From Macrococcus sp. DPC7161 (lineage in GTDB: Bacteria > Bacillota > Bacilli > Staphylococcales > Staphylococcaceae): a stretch of 64,000 bases of DNA. Shown in pieces: positions 24,757 through 33,004 of this stretch. Location: NCBI RefSeq assembly GCF_004117835.1, contig NZ_SDSC01000001.1, positions 372,001-436,000 of the forward strand, given 5' to 3'. The notes below the pieces were generated by a model. It worked only from the letters and a program-made list of their open reading frames with translations, did no database searches and was not told the DNA's origin. A program made the position numbers and the translations under genes. Numbering within the stretch: position 1 is the stretch's first letter; the number at the start of each line of letters is the position of its first letter.

Positions 24757-27700
24757 TTTACTTATTTAACAATAAAAAAGAACTCACTAAAATCATACCT
24801 CGTAAAAATTTAATCAGTGCAGTGCAAGAATTAGAATTGAACGGGTTATATACTAGTGAAATAGAACTACCTCTATTTTATAAAAGTGATAATGGTACGT
24901 TGTTCAATCATAAAAAATCATTTGATAATGCTTTGTTTTTTGGTCACTTCGACAAAAGAAACAAGTTTCAAATGTATAAAATCTATACAAGAAAAATTGA
25001 CAACAAAAATTTAGTCATCGGTGGTGTACATTTATTCTTTGATGAAGCAAAGGCTATGAATGTAGTTAGAAAACTACAATTAACTGATGCTGATGCAAAG
25101 CAAACTGTTGATACTATTTTTAATAGCATTGGTTGGTACGTGAAGAATTTTGACACTACAGATATTAAAACTAATGAATTTAACTATATAACACCTCTAG
25201 ATGCACGTAAGCAGATTATTGAATTGTGGAATATAGAATTTGATTATGACTTTGATTTCGACGGTCGAAAAATAACAAAGAAAAATATCCACATACATAA
25301 GAAATTAGGTAAATGGACTGGTGACAGATACGCATACGGTACAAATGTATTAAACATCGTACAAGAACAAGATGAATCAGAAGTTTATACTGCTGCAATT
25401 GGTCGTGGTGCTGGTAGTGGTTTAGATACCAATGTTACTTTTGAAAACCTAGAGTGGTCAAAAGACGGTATAACTAAACCAGTTGGACAAGATTACATTG
25501 AAATTAAAACTGCTACTGATCAGTACGGTTATTATGACAATTCTACAAATACTATGAAACCACGTATAGCAGTAGTTGATTTTTCAGACGAACCAGATAG
25601 ATACGTATTAGCAAATAAAACTTATGATTGGTTACTACAGAACTGTGTACCAAAAGTAAGTTATGAAACTACTGTTGCTAAGATAGGTAATTACTATCTA
25701 GGTGATGAAATTGCTGTAATTTATAAAAAAGTTGATATTGCAAAAACTGCCCGTGTCGAAAAGGTACGGGTTAATTTATTGAATTGGAATAAAAGCGAAT
25801 TAGGTTTAGGTGACTACTCTTATTTCAAAGTAGATAAAGCAAAAGAAGCAATGAAACAAGAAATTAAAGAGATCAAAAACAAAACAAGTGATGCATATAT
25901 TACTCAATTAAAAAAAGCGTTTGATGAAGATTTCGAGTTGATTAAACAAGATTTCGAAAACAAGTTAAATCAAGGTTTAATTGAAGCAAATGCACAAATA
26001 CAAGCTGCTGAAACTCGTATGACGAATGAGATAAACGCACAACGTGAGTCATTAAGTAACGATATATCAACAAGTTATAACAACGCAGTAGCAGAAGCAC
26101 AAGCTAAAGTAGACGCTGCTAAGTCTGATATGACTACGATTATTTCAGCGAATAAACAAGATGCTGATAGTAAGCTTGGTACGTTAACAACGCAACTAGG
26201 TGACGCTAATAGTCGTATAGACGCTACTAATAATCAAGTGAGTGATTTGCTAGGCGATTTAAGTCAGTATAAGCAATCTACTAACTCGCAGTTTAGCGAC
26301 ATCAATAATCAGTTAGCACCGATTAAAAACGACATATTAAAAAACGCTGGTGATATTTCTAGCGTTAAAACAACAGTGTCGTCGCATACTGCAGATATTA
26401 CTAACTTAAATAATCAAATCGTTTTAAAAGCTAGTAAGACTGACGTAAGTGATGCAGTTGGTGCGTTGAACTTTGAAAATCGAAATTTATTATTGGACAG
26501 CGCAAGAGAACGCACTAGTACAGGCACGTCAAACAGAGAATTCGTATACACTGAAATTGATTTATCGCCGATTATTGACAAGTACGGGTTAGCACAAGAT
26601 TACACTATATCATTCGATTTAAGGTCAGCAGATACTACAAATAAAAATGTTATACAAGTTTATCCTTATCCTGGCGCACCTAATCCAAATGAGTATTTAT
26701 TTCCGGTGAAGTATTTTACAGTAACAACCACTTATCAGAGGTTTAATTTTACTTTCAGACCTACTCTAAATGATGCTACTAGATCAACAACAAAAATCTC
26801 TTTATATGGCACTTACGGCACTGGAAATATTCCATATATACGAAATGTAAAAGTTGAATTAGGTGCGAGGGCTACCCCATACTCGCAAGCACCCGAAGAC
26901 CTTGAGGCTAAAGTAACAAAGAACACAGCTGACATAACAGTCAACGCTAACGAGATTTCTAAACGTGTACTACAAACTGATTACATTGCTCTCACTGGAC
27001 AGATGCAAACGCAAATTAATACAGCAACGTCAACAGCTAACGAAAACAAGCAAACTATCGCAGTAATCAATGGTGACATAGATAATATTGAGCAGTGGCA
27101 AATCGAAAAAGGTTCAACAATTCAACAAACTGCTGACGCTATTAACCAAAAAATTTGGAATAGCGATATTGATAGTAAAACAGGTGCAATCAATGACAGA
27201 TTAAATACTGTATCTAGCACCGTTGACAGTAATACAGCGACGATATTACAACATACAAGTCAAATAAATAGTATTAATTCGTGGCAACAAGAAAAAGGCT
27301 CGATAATCTCACAAACACAAAACGCTATTAATACGAAAGTTTGGCAAACGGATATTAATAACGCAACAGGTACATTACAAACGCAGATTAATACAGTCAA
27401 ACAAACAGCTAATAGCAATACATCGTTAATCACTACGGTAAGTGGTAAGGTTGACAGTTTAGAATCGTGGAAAACTGCGAAAGGTAGCTTAATTGATCAG
27501 ACGATTAACGCAGTCAGCACTAAAGTATGGACGAATGATATTAACGCATTAAAATACAGTACTGCTAACTTGTTTTATAACAATGCATTAGCGTTATCGT
27601 CAACGTTACAAGGTAATACGAAAGTTTTAACGCATACAGGTTGGTCAGTGCCAATGGTAAAACCGTCGTGGATAACGGAAAAGTTAAAACCTAATACGAA

Positions 27701-29714
27701 ATATTCGATAAGTTACGATGTTAAATTGTTATCTAAACCGACAATTCCAACAGGGGCATCTATGTTTGGAATGATGTATCTATATAGTGCTAGCACGAAT
27801 AACGATGTTGTGTTTGGGCAACTAACACTAGAGCAGTATAACGCAATGCAAGTCGGTGATGTAATCACGGTAAAAAATACGTTCACAACACCTCCAGCGT
27901 TTGCAAGCGATAGTAATATCTTAATTTATACGGGCTATCACAAAGACTCTACAACTAACGCTACGCAATACGCAAATATGGAGTTTAGAAACATCATGCT
28001 CACTGAAAGCAATACATTTAGTGCGTACTTACCAGCACCCGAAGACGCTGAAAATACAATGAGCGAAATCAAACAAACGGCTGATAGCGCTAAAATTCAA
28101 GCTGATGCAATCGGTAAAGACTACGTTAAACAATCGGCTGTTACTGTTCAACCAGACGGTGTCATGATTGGTAGTAAAAAAGTGAGTGGTACAGAAATGG
28201 CGAGTGCTATATCTGTAACACCGTCAAACGTAGACATCATTACACGTGTCATGCGTGTTACAGGCGATATGCAAGTCGCTGGCGATATTAAAACGTTATC
28301 GCTTAGCGCTGTATACGCTGATATTGCTAACTTACGTACTAACGTCTTAACTGCTGATAGCGTGACAGCTACAGCGTTAAAAGTTGACCAAGCTTTAATT
28401 GACAAATTAAACGTTAATAACTTACTCGTTAATAAAATCGTTGCTAGTACGATATACAGTGATAGCGTTAAAACTAAGTCACTTGAAGCAGTTAACGCAA
28501 ACATTGCGAGCATTAGAACGAATTTATTAGTTGCTGACGTGATACAACCTAACATGTTAGACATGCGAAACGGTGGTACAGCTTGGATAAACAGACTATT
28601 CGTAGACGAAGCAACAATCACAGCATTAACATCTAAGAACGCTTTTATTCAGAATATAAAAGCTATTGATATAGAAGCTGTTAGAATGAGAGCAGTAGAT
28701 AATATAGCTACTATGAACATTGAAAAAGGTACTTTAACAGTACTTAAAAACGATGGTTATACATTAGATTTAGGCATTAACGGCTTTTATGCTAAAGATG
28801 CAAACAGTACCATAAAATTTAGAATGGATAAATTACTAGTATCTAGTGCTGCGCTAGGTACGACTAACAGTAATGTCTATCTTGCTGCTTCGCCTGGATA
28901 TGAAGCTAGGGTAGTAGACGTTTCTAGCATTCCCAGCGACGGACTAGCAGAAAGTTACACTTATTTACCTATTCGTGCAAAAGAGTTTATTGGTGATAAA
29001 TTAATGACCAATTTTGGTACTAATCTTTATCTTGGTGCTGACGGAGAAGTTAGATTTACTTCTCGTGGTGCAGCTTCTACTGATGCTGACATAATTTATA
29101 GAAATGTAAGAGGTAACGTTGCATATTTCGAGGGCATCGCTAATAAACTTGATGGTGCTAATTTTTATTTAGGCACAGGAAACGAAGTTAGAGTAACATC
29201 TCGAGGTATGTATAACGATGGCAATGTAGTATATAAAAATTTAGTTGCTGGAGGTTTATATTCAGATTTTATTGAAATAAACGCTTATACATCATCTTCA
29301 AATTTATACTTAAGGGCGACAAATGAAGTGCGTTTAACTAAACGTGGCACTACTGATCAGTACATCAATATTAGAGCTTTAGGGTATACATGGACATCAT
29401 CAGAAAAGTACAAACGTGATATTGAAGTGTGGGAAGATGTTGATATACTCGATAAGTTAAAAAAAGTGCAGTTATATACTTATAAAATTAAGAGTGATGA
29501 TACAAATCGTTTGCGTCACGGTGTTATTTTAGAACGTGAAACATTAGATGATTGGAAAAATGGTGATGGTGTCGATTCATACGAAATGCAATCGTATACT
29601 TTGAAAGGTATACAGGCATTAATTAAAGAAAACGATACTCTTAAATCTGAAATAGCAACAATGAAAGACCAAATAAAATATTTAATTGAAAAGGTGGAAA
29701 CTAACAATGGGTAA
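24753..29714 (+). CDS. Tail tip/fibre: endopeptidase-like N-terminus with C-terminal S74 chaperone
   Basis: A 1653-residue host-recognition protein. Residues 1-370 resemble the Prophage endopeptidase-tail (Tal) domain. A coiled coil follows (about 370-570), then two jelly-roll modules (about 570-720 and 930-1090) ending in PYSQAPEDLEAK and SAYLPAPEDAEN, with three related W-x2-EKGS-x-I repeats between them (about 778, 841, 903). Residues about 1370-1535 hold four tandem beta units of type NxYLxxxxEVRxTxRG. From about 1548 comes an S74 intramolecular chaperone with SSEKYKRDI (candidate Ser/Lys dyad) and YTLKGIQALIKEN. S74 domains trimerise fibres and cut themselves off. Confidence 0.88.
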   Translation: MIYLFNNKKELTKIIPRKNLISAVQELELNGLYTSEIELPLFYKSDNGTLFNHKKSFDNALFFGHFDKRNKFQMYKIYTRKIDNKNLVIGGVHLFFDEAKAMNVVRKLQLTDADAKQTVDTIFNSIGWYVKNFDTTDIKTNEFNYITPLDARKQIIELWNIEFDYDFDFDGRKITKKNIHIHKKLGKWTGDRYAYGTNVLNIVQEQDESEVYTAAIGRGAGSGLDTNVTFENLEWSKDGITKPVGQDYIEIKTATDQYGYYDNSTNTMKPRIAVVDFSDEPDRYVLANKTYDWLLQNCVPKVSYETTVAKIGNYYLGDEIAVIYKKVDIAKTARVEKVRVNLLNWNKSELGLGDYSYFKVDKAKEAMKQEIKEIKNKTSDAYITQLKKAFDEDFELIKQDFENKLNQGLIEANAQIQAAETRMTNEINAQRESLSNDISTSYNNAVAEAQAKVDAAKSDMTTIISANKQDADSKLGTLTTQLGDANSRIDATNNQVSDLLGDLSQYKQSTNSQFSDINNQLAPIKNDILKNAGDISSVKTTVSSHTADITNLNNQIVLKASKTDVSDAVGALNFENRNLLLDSARERTSTGTSNREFVYTEIDLSPIIDKYGLAQDYTISFDLRSADTTNKNVIQVYPYPGAPNPNEYLFPVKYFTVTTTYQRFNFTFRPTLNDATRSTTKISLYGTYGTGNIPYIRNVKVELGARATPYSQAPEDLEAKVTKNTADITVNANEISKRVLQTDYIALTGQMQTQINTATSTANENKQTIAVINGDIDNIEQWQIEKGSTIQQTADAINQKIWNSDIDSKTGAINDRLNTVSSTVDSNTATILQHTSQINSINSWQQEKGSIISQTQNAINTKVWQTDINNATGTLQTQINTVKQTANSNTSLITTVSGKVDSLESWKTAKGSLIDQTINAVSTKVWTNDINALKYSTANLFYNNALALSSTLQGNTKVLTHTGWSVPMVKPSWITEKLKPNTKYSISYDVKLLSKPTIPTGASMFGMMYLYSASTNNDVVFGQLTLEQYNAMQVGDVITVKNTFTTPPAFASDSNILIYTGYHKDSTTNATQYANMEFRNIMLTESNTFSAYLPAPEDAENTMSEIKQTADSAKIQADAIGKDYVKQSAVTVQPDGVMIGSKKVSGTEMASAISVTPSNVDIITRVMRVTGDMQVAGDIKTLSLSAVYADIANLRTNVLTADSVTATALKVDQALIDKLNVNNLLVNKIVASTIYSDSVKTKSLEAVNANIASIRTNLLVADVIQPNMLDMRNGGTAWINRLFVDEATITALTSKNAFIQNIKAIDIEAVRMRAVDNIATMNIEKGTLTVLKNDGYTLDLGINGFYAKDANSTIKFRMDKLLVSSAALGTTNSNVYLAASPGYEARVVDVSSIPSDGLAESYTYLPIRAKEFIGDKLMTNFGTNLYLGADGEVRFTSRGAASTDADIIYRNVRGNVAYFEGIANKLDGANFYLGTGNEVRVTSRGMYNDGNVVYKNLVAGGLYSDFIEINAYTSSSNLYLRATNEVRLTKRGTTDQYINIRALGYTWTSSEKYKRDIEVWEDVDILDKLKKVQLYTYKIKSDDTNRLRHGVILERETLDDWKNGDGVDSYEMQSYTLKGIQALIKENDTLKSEIATMKDQIKYLIEKVETNNG

Positions 29715-29871
29715 TCAAATTACACGTAATTACGAAAAAGAAAACACGTTACTATTGCAACAAGTCAATCAGTTAACAGCTGATAAGGTGATGATATCAG
29801 CAATGTTAGATGACGCACTCGCTGAATTAAATCAATTAAAAAATACTGATAATCAAGAAGTTACAGAGTAA
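29707..29871 (+). CDS. Small coiled-coil phage protein
   Basis: A 54-residue protein (MGNQITRNYEKENTLLLQQV...) overlapping the fibre gene by 8 bases, with AAAAGGTGG upstream. Almost entirely helical with heptads. Similar short coiled-coil proteins follow tail fibre genes in other siphoviruses. The role is unclear. Confidence 0.6.
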   Translation: MGNQITRNYEKENTLLLQQVNQLTADKVMISAMLDDALAELNQLKNTDNQEVTE

Positions 29872-29888
29872 TCTGTAGCTTCTTTTTT
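29857..29888 (+). terminator. Intrinsic terminator after tail genes
   Basis: GAAGTTACAGA (29857-29867) and TCTGTAGCTTC (29872-29882) form an 11-bp stem with a GTAA loop, followed by six T. It covers the stop codon of the small coiled-coil gene. Confidence 0.85.
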
Positions 29889-29920
29889 ATAAAAAAAATA
29901 AGAAAAGGTGGAATTTAAAC

Positions 29921-30319
29921 ATGGATAACATTACAACAGTAACAAGAATTTATTACATCGCAAAGGTAGGTAAAAAGGACAAATCAGTTAGATTTATTAA
30001 ACCGTCGCAGTACTCGGGCTTATTTAACGAATCAGAATTAAAAGACAACATGAGTTTTACAGATGTAACTGTAGCTAATCAAATCATTGCTAACTTAAAC
30101 AACATCTACAAATTAAGTGGTCTAGAATACTACTGCTACTTAGTAAACATCGCAGACAACAGCACTCATACGATTAGTAATATTCCTGCTGAATATGCAG
30201 AAGTGGTAAGAGAATTTTTAAATCCTAAACCAGTCGAGCCAACAAGCACATCAACAAGTGAGTCAACTAGTCAGTCAGAAAGTACATCAACTAGTACATC
30301 AACTAGTACATCAATGTAA
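29921..30319 (+). CDS. Phage protein with Ser/Thr-repeat tail
   Basis: A 132-residue protein. Residues 1-105 form a globular domain (TRIYYIAKVGKKDKSVRFIK ... SGLEYYCYLVNI), placed with tail and baseplate accessory genes. Residues 106-131 are a low-complexity tail of alternating Ser and Thr with a few Glu and Gln. The tail could be flexible or a target for glycosylation. It has its own ribosome site (AAAAGGTGG) and sits between two terminators. Confidence 0.65.
   Translation: MDNITTVTRIYYIAKVGKKDKSVRFIKPSQYSGLFNESELKDNMSFTDVTVANQIIANLNNIYKLSGLEYYCYLVNIADNSTHTISNIPAEYAEVVREFLNPKPVEPTSTSTSESTSQSESTSTSTSTSTSM
30238..30315 (+). repeat. ACATCAACTAGT-type codon repeat encoding Ser/Thr tail
   Basis: The unit AGTACATCAACT (Ser-Thr-Ser-Thr) recurs with small changes, and the final copies are identical. 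Such near-exact copies are prone to slippage, so the tail length may vary between related phages. Confidence 0.6.
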
Positions 30320-30324
30320 TCAAT

Positions 30325-30356
30325 AGCACGCTCTTAATTGAGTGTGCTTATTTTAT
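30325..30356 (+). terminator. Intrinsic terminator
   Basis: AGCACGCTC (30325-30333), loop TTAATT, GAGTGTGCT (30340-30348) with one G-U pair, followed by TATTTTATTT. Confidence 0.75.
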
Positions 30357-30391
30357 TTGTAAAGTTTTTATGAAATGGAAGTGATGTTTTT

Positions 30392-30685
30392 GTGATAAAG
30401 CGATTTATTGACCGAGTGGAAAATCTCGGTACTGAAGCTTGGATAGCTATCCTCAATTATATAGATACAAGTATTGATGATCTAAACGGTAAAGCAAAAA
30501 AGAATGAACAGAACATCAAAGACATTAATGAAAGATTAGACGAATTAACAGACGGTTTAGGAGATGTCAAAGCTGTTATTGAATCTAATACTGAGTTAAG
30601 TAAGACTATAAAAAAAACTGCCCTCGGTGGCATTGTAACGATTATCATTGGTTATCTTGCTGCTAAGCTGGGCATCGTGGGGTGA
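30392..30685 (+). CDS. XhlA-like membrane protein, lysis accessory candidate
   Basis: A 97-residue protein with a GTG start. Residues 20-72 form a charged coiled coil (KKNEQNIKDINERLDELTDG) and residues 76-94 one transmembrane helix (TALGGIVTIIIGYLAAKLGI). This topology resembles XhlA/hemolysin-XhlA proteins that work with holins. It lies in the lysis region. The family call is tentative. Confidence 0.65.
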   Translation: MIKRFIDRVENLGTEAWIAILNYIDTSIDDLNGKAKKNEQNIKDINERLDELTDGLGDVKAVIESNTELSKTIKKTALGGIVTIIIGYLAAKLGIVG

Positions 30686-30689
30686 AACA

Positions 30690-31130
30690 ATGAGAAGTCC
30701 AAAATTCAATGAAATTTTTATTATGTTATTTAGTTTATATGTATGGTTCACATTAACTGTAGAACCCGAATTATTTAATGTGAGCAATGCAAAAAGTGGC
30801 CAAATTTATGCTACTTATATCAGCATGGTGCATTCGCAACAAAATTTAGCATGGATAAGTTTAGGAATATCAATCATGTATTTAGCGTGTTTGATGTTTA
30901 AAAATTATGGTGTGATTATATTCGTTCATATTATCGGTTTAATTTACTATCTATTTATTAGCGCATCGTTTTTAATCAATTATCCAAACATTGCATTTGG
31001 TGTGATGTCATTAGTGTCTATATGGTTGTTTATGGACTTATTGAAGTTAATCGATTTACAGGAAGAAGAAAAGAAAAACAAAATATTAAAACGCAATGGT
31101 TTAGACGATTGTGAAAGTTTGAAGCGTTAG
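30690..31130 (+). CDS. Multi-span phage membrane protein
   Basis: A 146-residue protein with about four transmembrane helices (residues 8-25, 48-65, 70-92, 95-115) and a charged C-terminus (DLQEEEKKNKILKRNG). The ATG at 30690 follows GGGGTGAAAC. It lies between the XhlA-like and holin genes, so a lysis or envelope role is possible but unproven. Confidence 0.6.
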   Translation: MRSPKFNEIFIMLFSLYVWFTLTVEPELFNVSNAKSGQIYATYISMVHSQQNLAWISLGISIMYLACLMFKNYGVIIFVHIIGLIYYLFISASFLINYPNIAFGVMSLVSIWLFMDLLKLIDLQEEEKKNKILKRNGLDDCESLKR

Positions 31131-31150
31131 GTTAATTCCTAGCGCTTTTT
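31123..31150 (+). terminator. Intrinsic terminator
   Basis: AAGCGTTAGG and CCTAGCGCTT around TTAATT, followed by TTTT. It overlaps the stop codon of the membrane protein gene. Confidence 0.75.
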
Positions 31151-31167
31151 ATTATGGAGGGATTTAA

Positions 31168-31464
31168 ATGACAAGTGACAAAGTTAAGCAGTACATAGCG
31201 TATTTTGGTGGTTTCTTAGGTGCATTATACACATTATTAAATACTTTCGGTATCTCGTCAGAGTGGATAAATCCTCAAAAAACTGATGCTTTACTAGTGT
31301 TTTTAAATTCTATAGTGCCATTCGTATTAATCGCTTATGGCATACATAAAAATACTTACATCATTACTACTAAAGCCAAAAAACAAGAAAACGCATTAAA
31401 GAGTTTAGGACTTAAACCAGATAAAGAATCAGAAAAACATAAGGGAAAGGCTGATATACTATGA
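31168..31464 (+). CDS. Holin
   Basis: A 98-residue protein with two hydrophobic segments (residues 10-28 FGGFLGALYTLLNTF and 41-60 LLVFLNSIVPFVLIAYGI) separated by a short turn, and a basic Lys-rich C-terminus. It overlaps the amidase gene by 4 bases (ATGA), the usual holin-endolysin pairing. It would open the membrane at the set time so the endolysin can reach the wall. TATGGAGGG precedes the ATG. Confidence 0.85.
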   Translation: MTSDKVKQYIAYFGGFLGALYTLLNTFGISSEWINPQKTDALLVFLNSIVPFVLIAYGIHKNTYIITTKAKKQENALKSLGLKPDKESEKHKGKADIL

Positions 31465-32252
31465 AAATAATGTTGGTTTGTGGGCATGGATATAATGATC
31501 CTGGTGCTGTTAGTGGAAAATATAATGAACGTGATTTTATTCGTGAACACGTTGTTGATACAGTAGCGAAATACTTAAAGTTAGCAGGTCATAAAGTTGC
31601 GACTTATGGAAAAGGTCAAGACATGTATCAAGATAGTGATTATGGATATGGTAGAGTAGACCAATATAACTACGGAATTTTTTGGGTAAAAAATCAAGGT
31701 TATGACGTATGTGTTGAGTTTCACCTTGACGCATCGAACAATAAAGAAGTTGACGGAGGTCATGTTATTATAGGGGCTGGACTAGAGCCAGACAACATAG
31801 ATATAGGTATACAAAAGGCTATTGAAAAGCACGTTGATGATTTACATGGAATTAGTAAACGTGATGACTTATTTCATCCACGAATTGCAAAAGAAATTGG
31901 TTTAAACTATCGACTTGTTGAATTAGGTTTTATTACTAATAAAGGTGATATTGACTATATTCTTAAACATGGAGATGCATTCTGTAAAGACATCGCTGAT
32001 GCGATTAATGGTAAGGAAATAGTTATTAAGAAAAAAGTAAAAAAAGCACCTAAAAAAGAAGTTAAAAAACCAGTTGCAAAGAAACCATCAAAAAAAGTTT
32101 CTTCTATTAAATATACGCATCGAGTTAAAAAAGGTGATTCACTTTGGTTAATCGCTACTAATAATAAGTTAACTGTTGACCAATTAAAAAAATTAAACGG
32201 TTTAAAAGACAATTTGATTTATGAAGGACAGGTACTTAAATTAAAAAAGTAG
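31461..32252 (+). CDS. Endolysin: N-acetylmuramoyl-L-alanine amidase with LysM
   Basis: A 263-residue protein. Residues 1-180 are an Amidase_3 domain with zinc ligands His9 (VCGHGYNDPG), Glu23 and His88 (VEFHLDAS) and catalytic Glu154 (VELGFITN). A Lys/Pro-rich linker (about 185-215) leads to a LysM wall-binding module (about 219-263). It has no signal peptide and would be released by the holin. The frame ends in TTA AAA AAG TAG, which carries a strong -1 slippery heptamer (see the site at 32243-32277). A share of ribosomes may therefore continue into the CHAP domain. Confidence 0.9.
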   Translation: MKIMLVCGHGYNDPGAVSGKYNERDFIREHVVDTVAKYLKLAGHKVATYGKGQDMYQDSDYGYGRVDQYNYGIFWVKNQGYDVCVEFHLDASNNKEVDGGHVIIGAGLEPDNIDIGIQKAIEKHVDDLHGISKRDDLFHPRIAKEIGLNYRLVELGFITNKGDIDYILKHGDAFCKDIADAINGKEIVIKKKVKKAPKKEVKKPVAKKPSKKVSSIKYTHRVKKGDSLWLIATNNKLTVDQLKKLNGLKDNLIYEGQVLKLKK

Positions 32253-32277
32253 ATGTGGCGCAGAAACAGAAAGCGCC
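32243..32277 (+). promoter_or_regulatory. Predicted -1 frameshift signal joining amidase-LysM to CHAP
   Basis: The slippery heptamer A AAA AAG occupies 32243-32249 in the amidase frame, directly before the amber stop. After a 7-nt spacer (TAGATGT) comes a GC-rich hairpin: GGCGC (32257-32261) pairs with GCGCC (32273-32277) around an 11-nt A-rich loop. A purine-rich AAGGA lies 15 nt upstream. Heptamer, spacer and stem match the canonical design of dnaX-type -1 sites. Slippage gives a 416-residue Amidase-LysM-CHAP protein. Confidence 0.7.
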
Positions 32278-32710
32278 TGTGAAATCACAACTAAGAAGTA
32301 AAAAAGAAATGCTAGATCGTTTAAACTGGTACGTTGGTAAATTCATAGATTTCGATAATGTGTATCAATATCAATGCATGGATTTGGCTGTAGATTACAT
32401 TTATTATTTATCGAATGGAAAAATAAAAGCATGGGGTAACGCTAAAGATTTAATCAAAAACAATTATAGTAATTTATTTAAACTATATGAAAATACTCCA
32501 GAATTTTTACCTAAAGTTGGCGATATAGCTGTTTATACTAAAGACTTCGCTGACAACAAATACGGTCACGTAGCTTTAGTTTATGCAAATCCAACATTAC
32601 AAAGTATGGTTGTAGTTGAACAAAATTGGAACGGCGAAGCTAATATGCCATGCATATTACGTACTGATTACTATACTGGTGCAACTCACTTTATCAGACC
32701 TTTAATATAA
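32255..32710 (+). CDS. CHAP-domain peptidoglycan hydrolase (separate or frameshift-fused part of endolysin)
   Basis: A 151-residue frame from a GTG at 32255. The CHAP domain is clear: YQCMDLAVDYIYY with nucleophile Cys41, KVGDIAVY, YGHVALVY with His105, and VVVEQNWNG. CHAP enzymes cut peptide cross-bridges or act as amidases. The GTG has no ribosome site, lies three bases after the amidase stop and falls beside the stem of the predicted frameshift hairpin, so independent translation looks poor. In other staphylococcal endolysins CHAP and amidase occur in one chain. Alternative: an A-tract indel split a once-continuous gene. Confidence 0.85.
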   Translation: MAQKQKAPVKSQLRSKKEMLDRLNWYVGKFIDFDNVYQYQCMDLAVDYIYYLSNGKIKAWGNAKDLIKNNYSNLFKLYENTPEFLPKVGDIAVYTKDFADNKYGHVALVYANPTLQSMVVVEQNWNGEANMPCILRTDYYTGATHFIRPLI

Positions 32711-32715
32711 TTTTA

Positions 32716-32748
32716 GCCCTCTCACTAGTAATGTGAGAGTGCTTTTTT
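32716..32748 (+). terminator. Terminator after lysis genes
   Basis: CTCTCAC (32719-32725) and GTGAGAG (32733-32739) around TAGTAAT, extended by GC, followed by six T (32743-32748). End of the phage late transcript. Confidence 0.85.
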
Positions 32749-32802
32749 AATTCGATAAATCAGTCTAATTATTTAAAATTCGATTAAATAAACGAATAAA
32801 TA

Positions 32803-32839
32803 AAGCACCCATTTTATTTTCAAATTAAAATGGGTGCTT
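32803..32839. terminator. Second strong hairpin near prophage right end
   Basis: AAGCACCCATTTTA (32803-32816) and TAAAATGGGTGCTT (32826-32839) form a perfect 14-bp stem with a 9-base loop. A further GGGTGC copy follows at about 32844-32849. It could terminate in both directions and insulate host from phage, or act as an arm-type site for the integrase. The position just inside the attachment site supports either. Confidence 0.6.
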
Positions 32840-32941
32840 ATTTGGGTGCAAACCTTTAGAAAACCATAGACACTAGTACATCATAGAACTTGTAAAAACA
32901 GCAATTTAAACTATAAAAAACTGTTAAAAACATTGCTAATT

Positions 32942-32997
32942 TATATCGTACACAAGTATCTGAATGGGAACGTGAACAATACATGAAATTGTATTAA
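32942..32997 (+). pseudogene. glnA: attR: displaced 3' end of glnA (glutamine synthetase)
   Basis: Codons 32941-32997 read LYRTQVSEWEREQYMKLY and stop, which I recognise as the C-terminus of Gram-positive glutamine synthetase (family ending YRTQVxxWERxQYM). Upstream of 32941 the frame hits a stop at 32914 and no longer resembles GlnA. The prophage therefore appears to have inserted into the 3' end of glnA, and the attachment core begins at about 32942. The intact gene with a phage-restored end would lie at the left junction, outside the window. The exact core cannot be defined without it. Confidence 0.75.
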
Positions 32998-33004
32998 TCC
33001 ATTT

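Larger units (their letters stand above)
1..32997 (+). mobile_element. Siphovirus prophage, right part (left end outside window)
   Basis: All genes from the window start to 32710 are co-oriented, tightly packed and often overlap by a few bases. They follow the order replication, late activator, terminase, portal, head, tail, holin and endolysin that is standard for temperate siphoviruses of staphylococci. No integrase, repressor or excisionase is present, so the lysogeny module must lie left of base 1. The right boundary is placed where the sequence becomes the 3' end of what I read as the host glnA gene (32942-32997). Boundaries are inferred. No stop or frameshift is seen in the structural genes, so the prophage may be intact. 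Confidence 0.95.

Noticed and set aside
32255-32710. CHAP gene as a simple independently translated ORF
   Set aside because: The GTG start has no ribosome site and lies 3 bases after the amidase stop beside a stable hairpin. It is kept as a feature but the frameshift reading is preferred.
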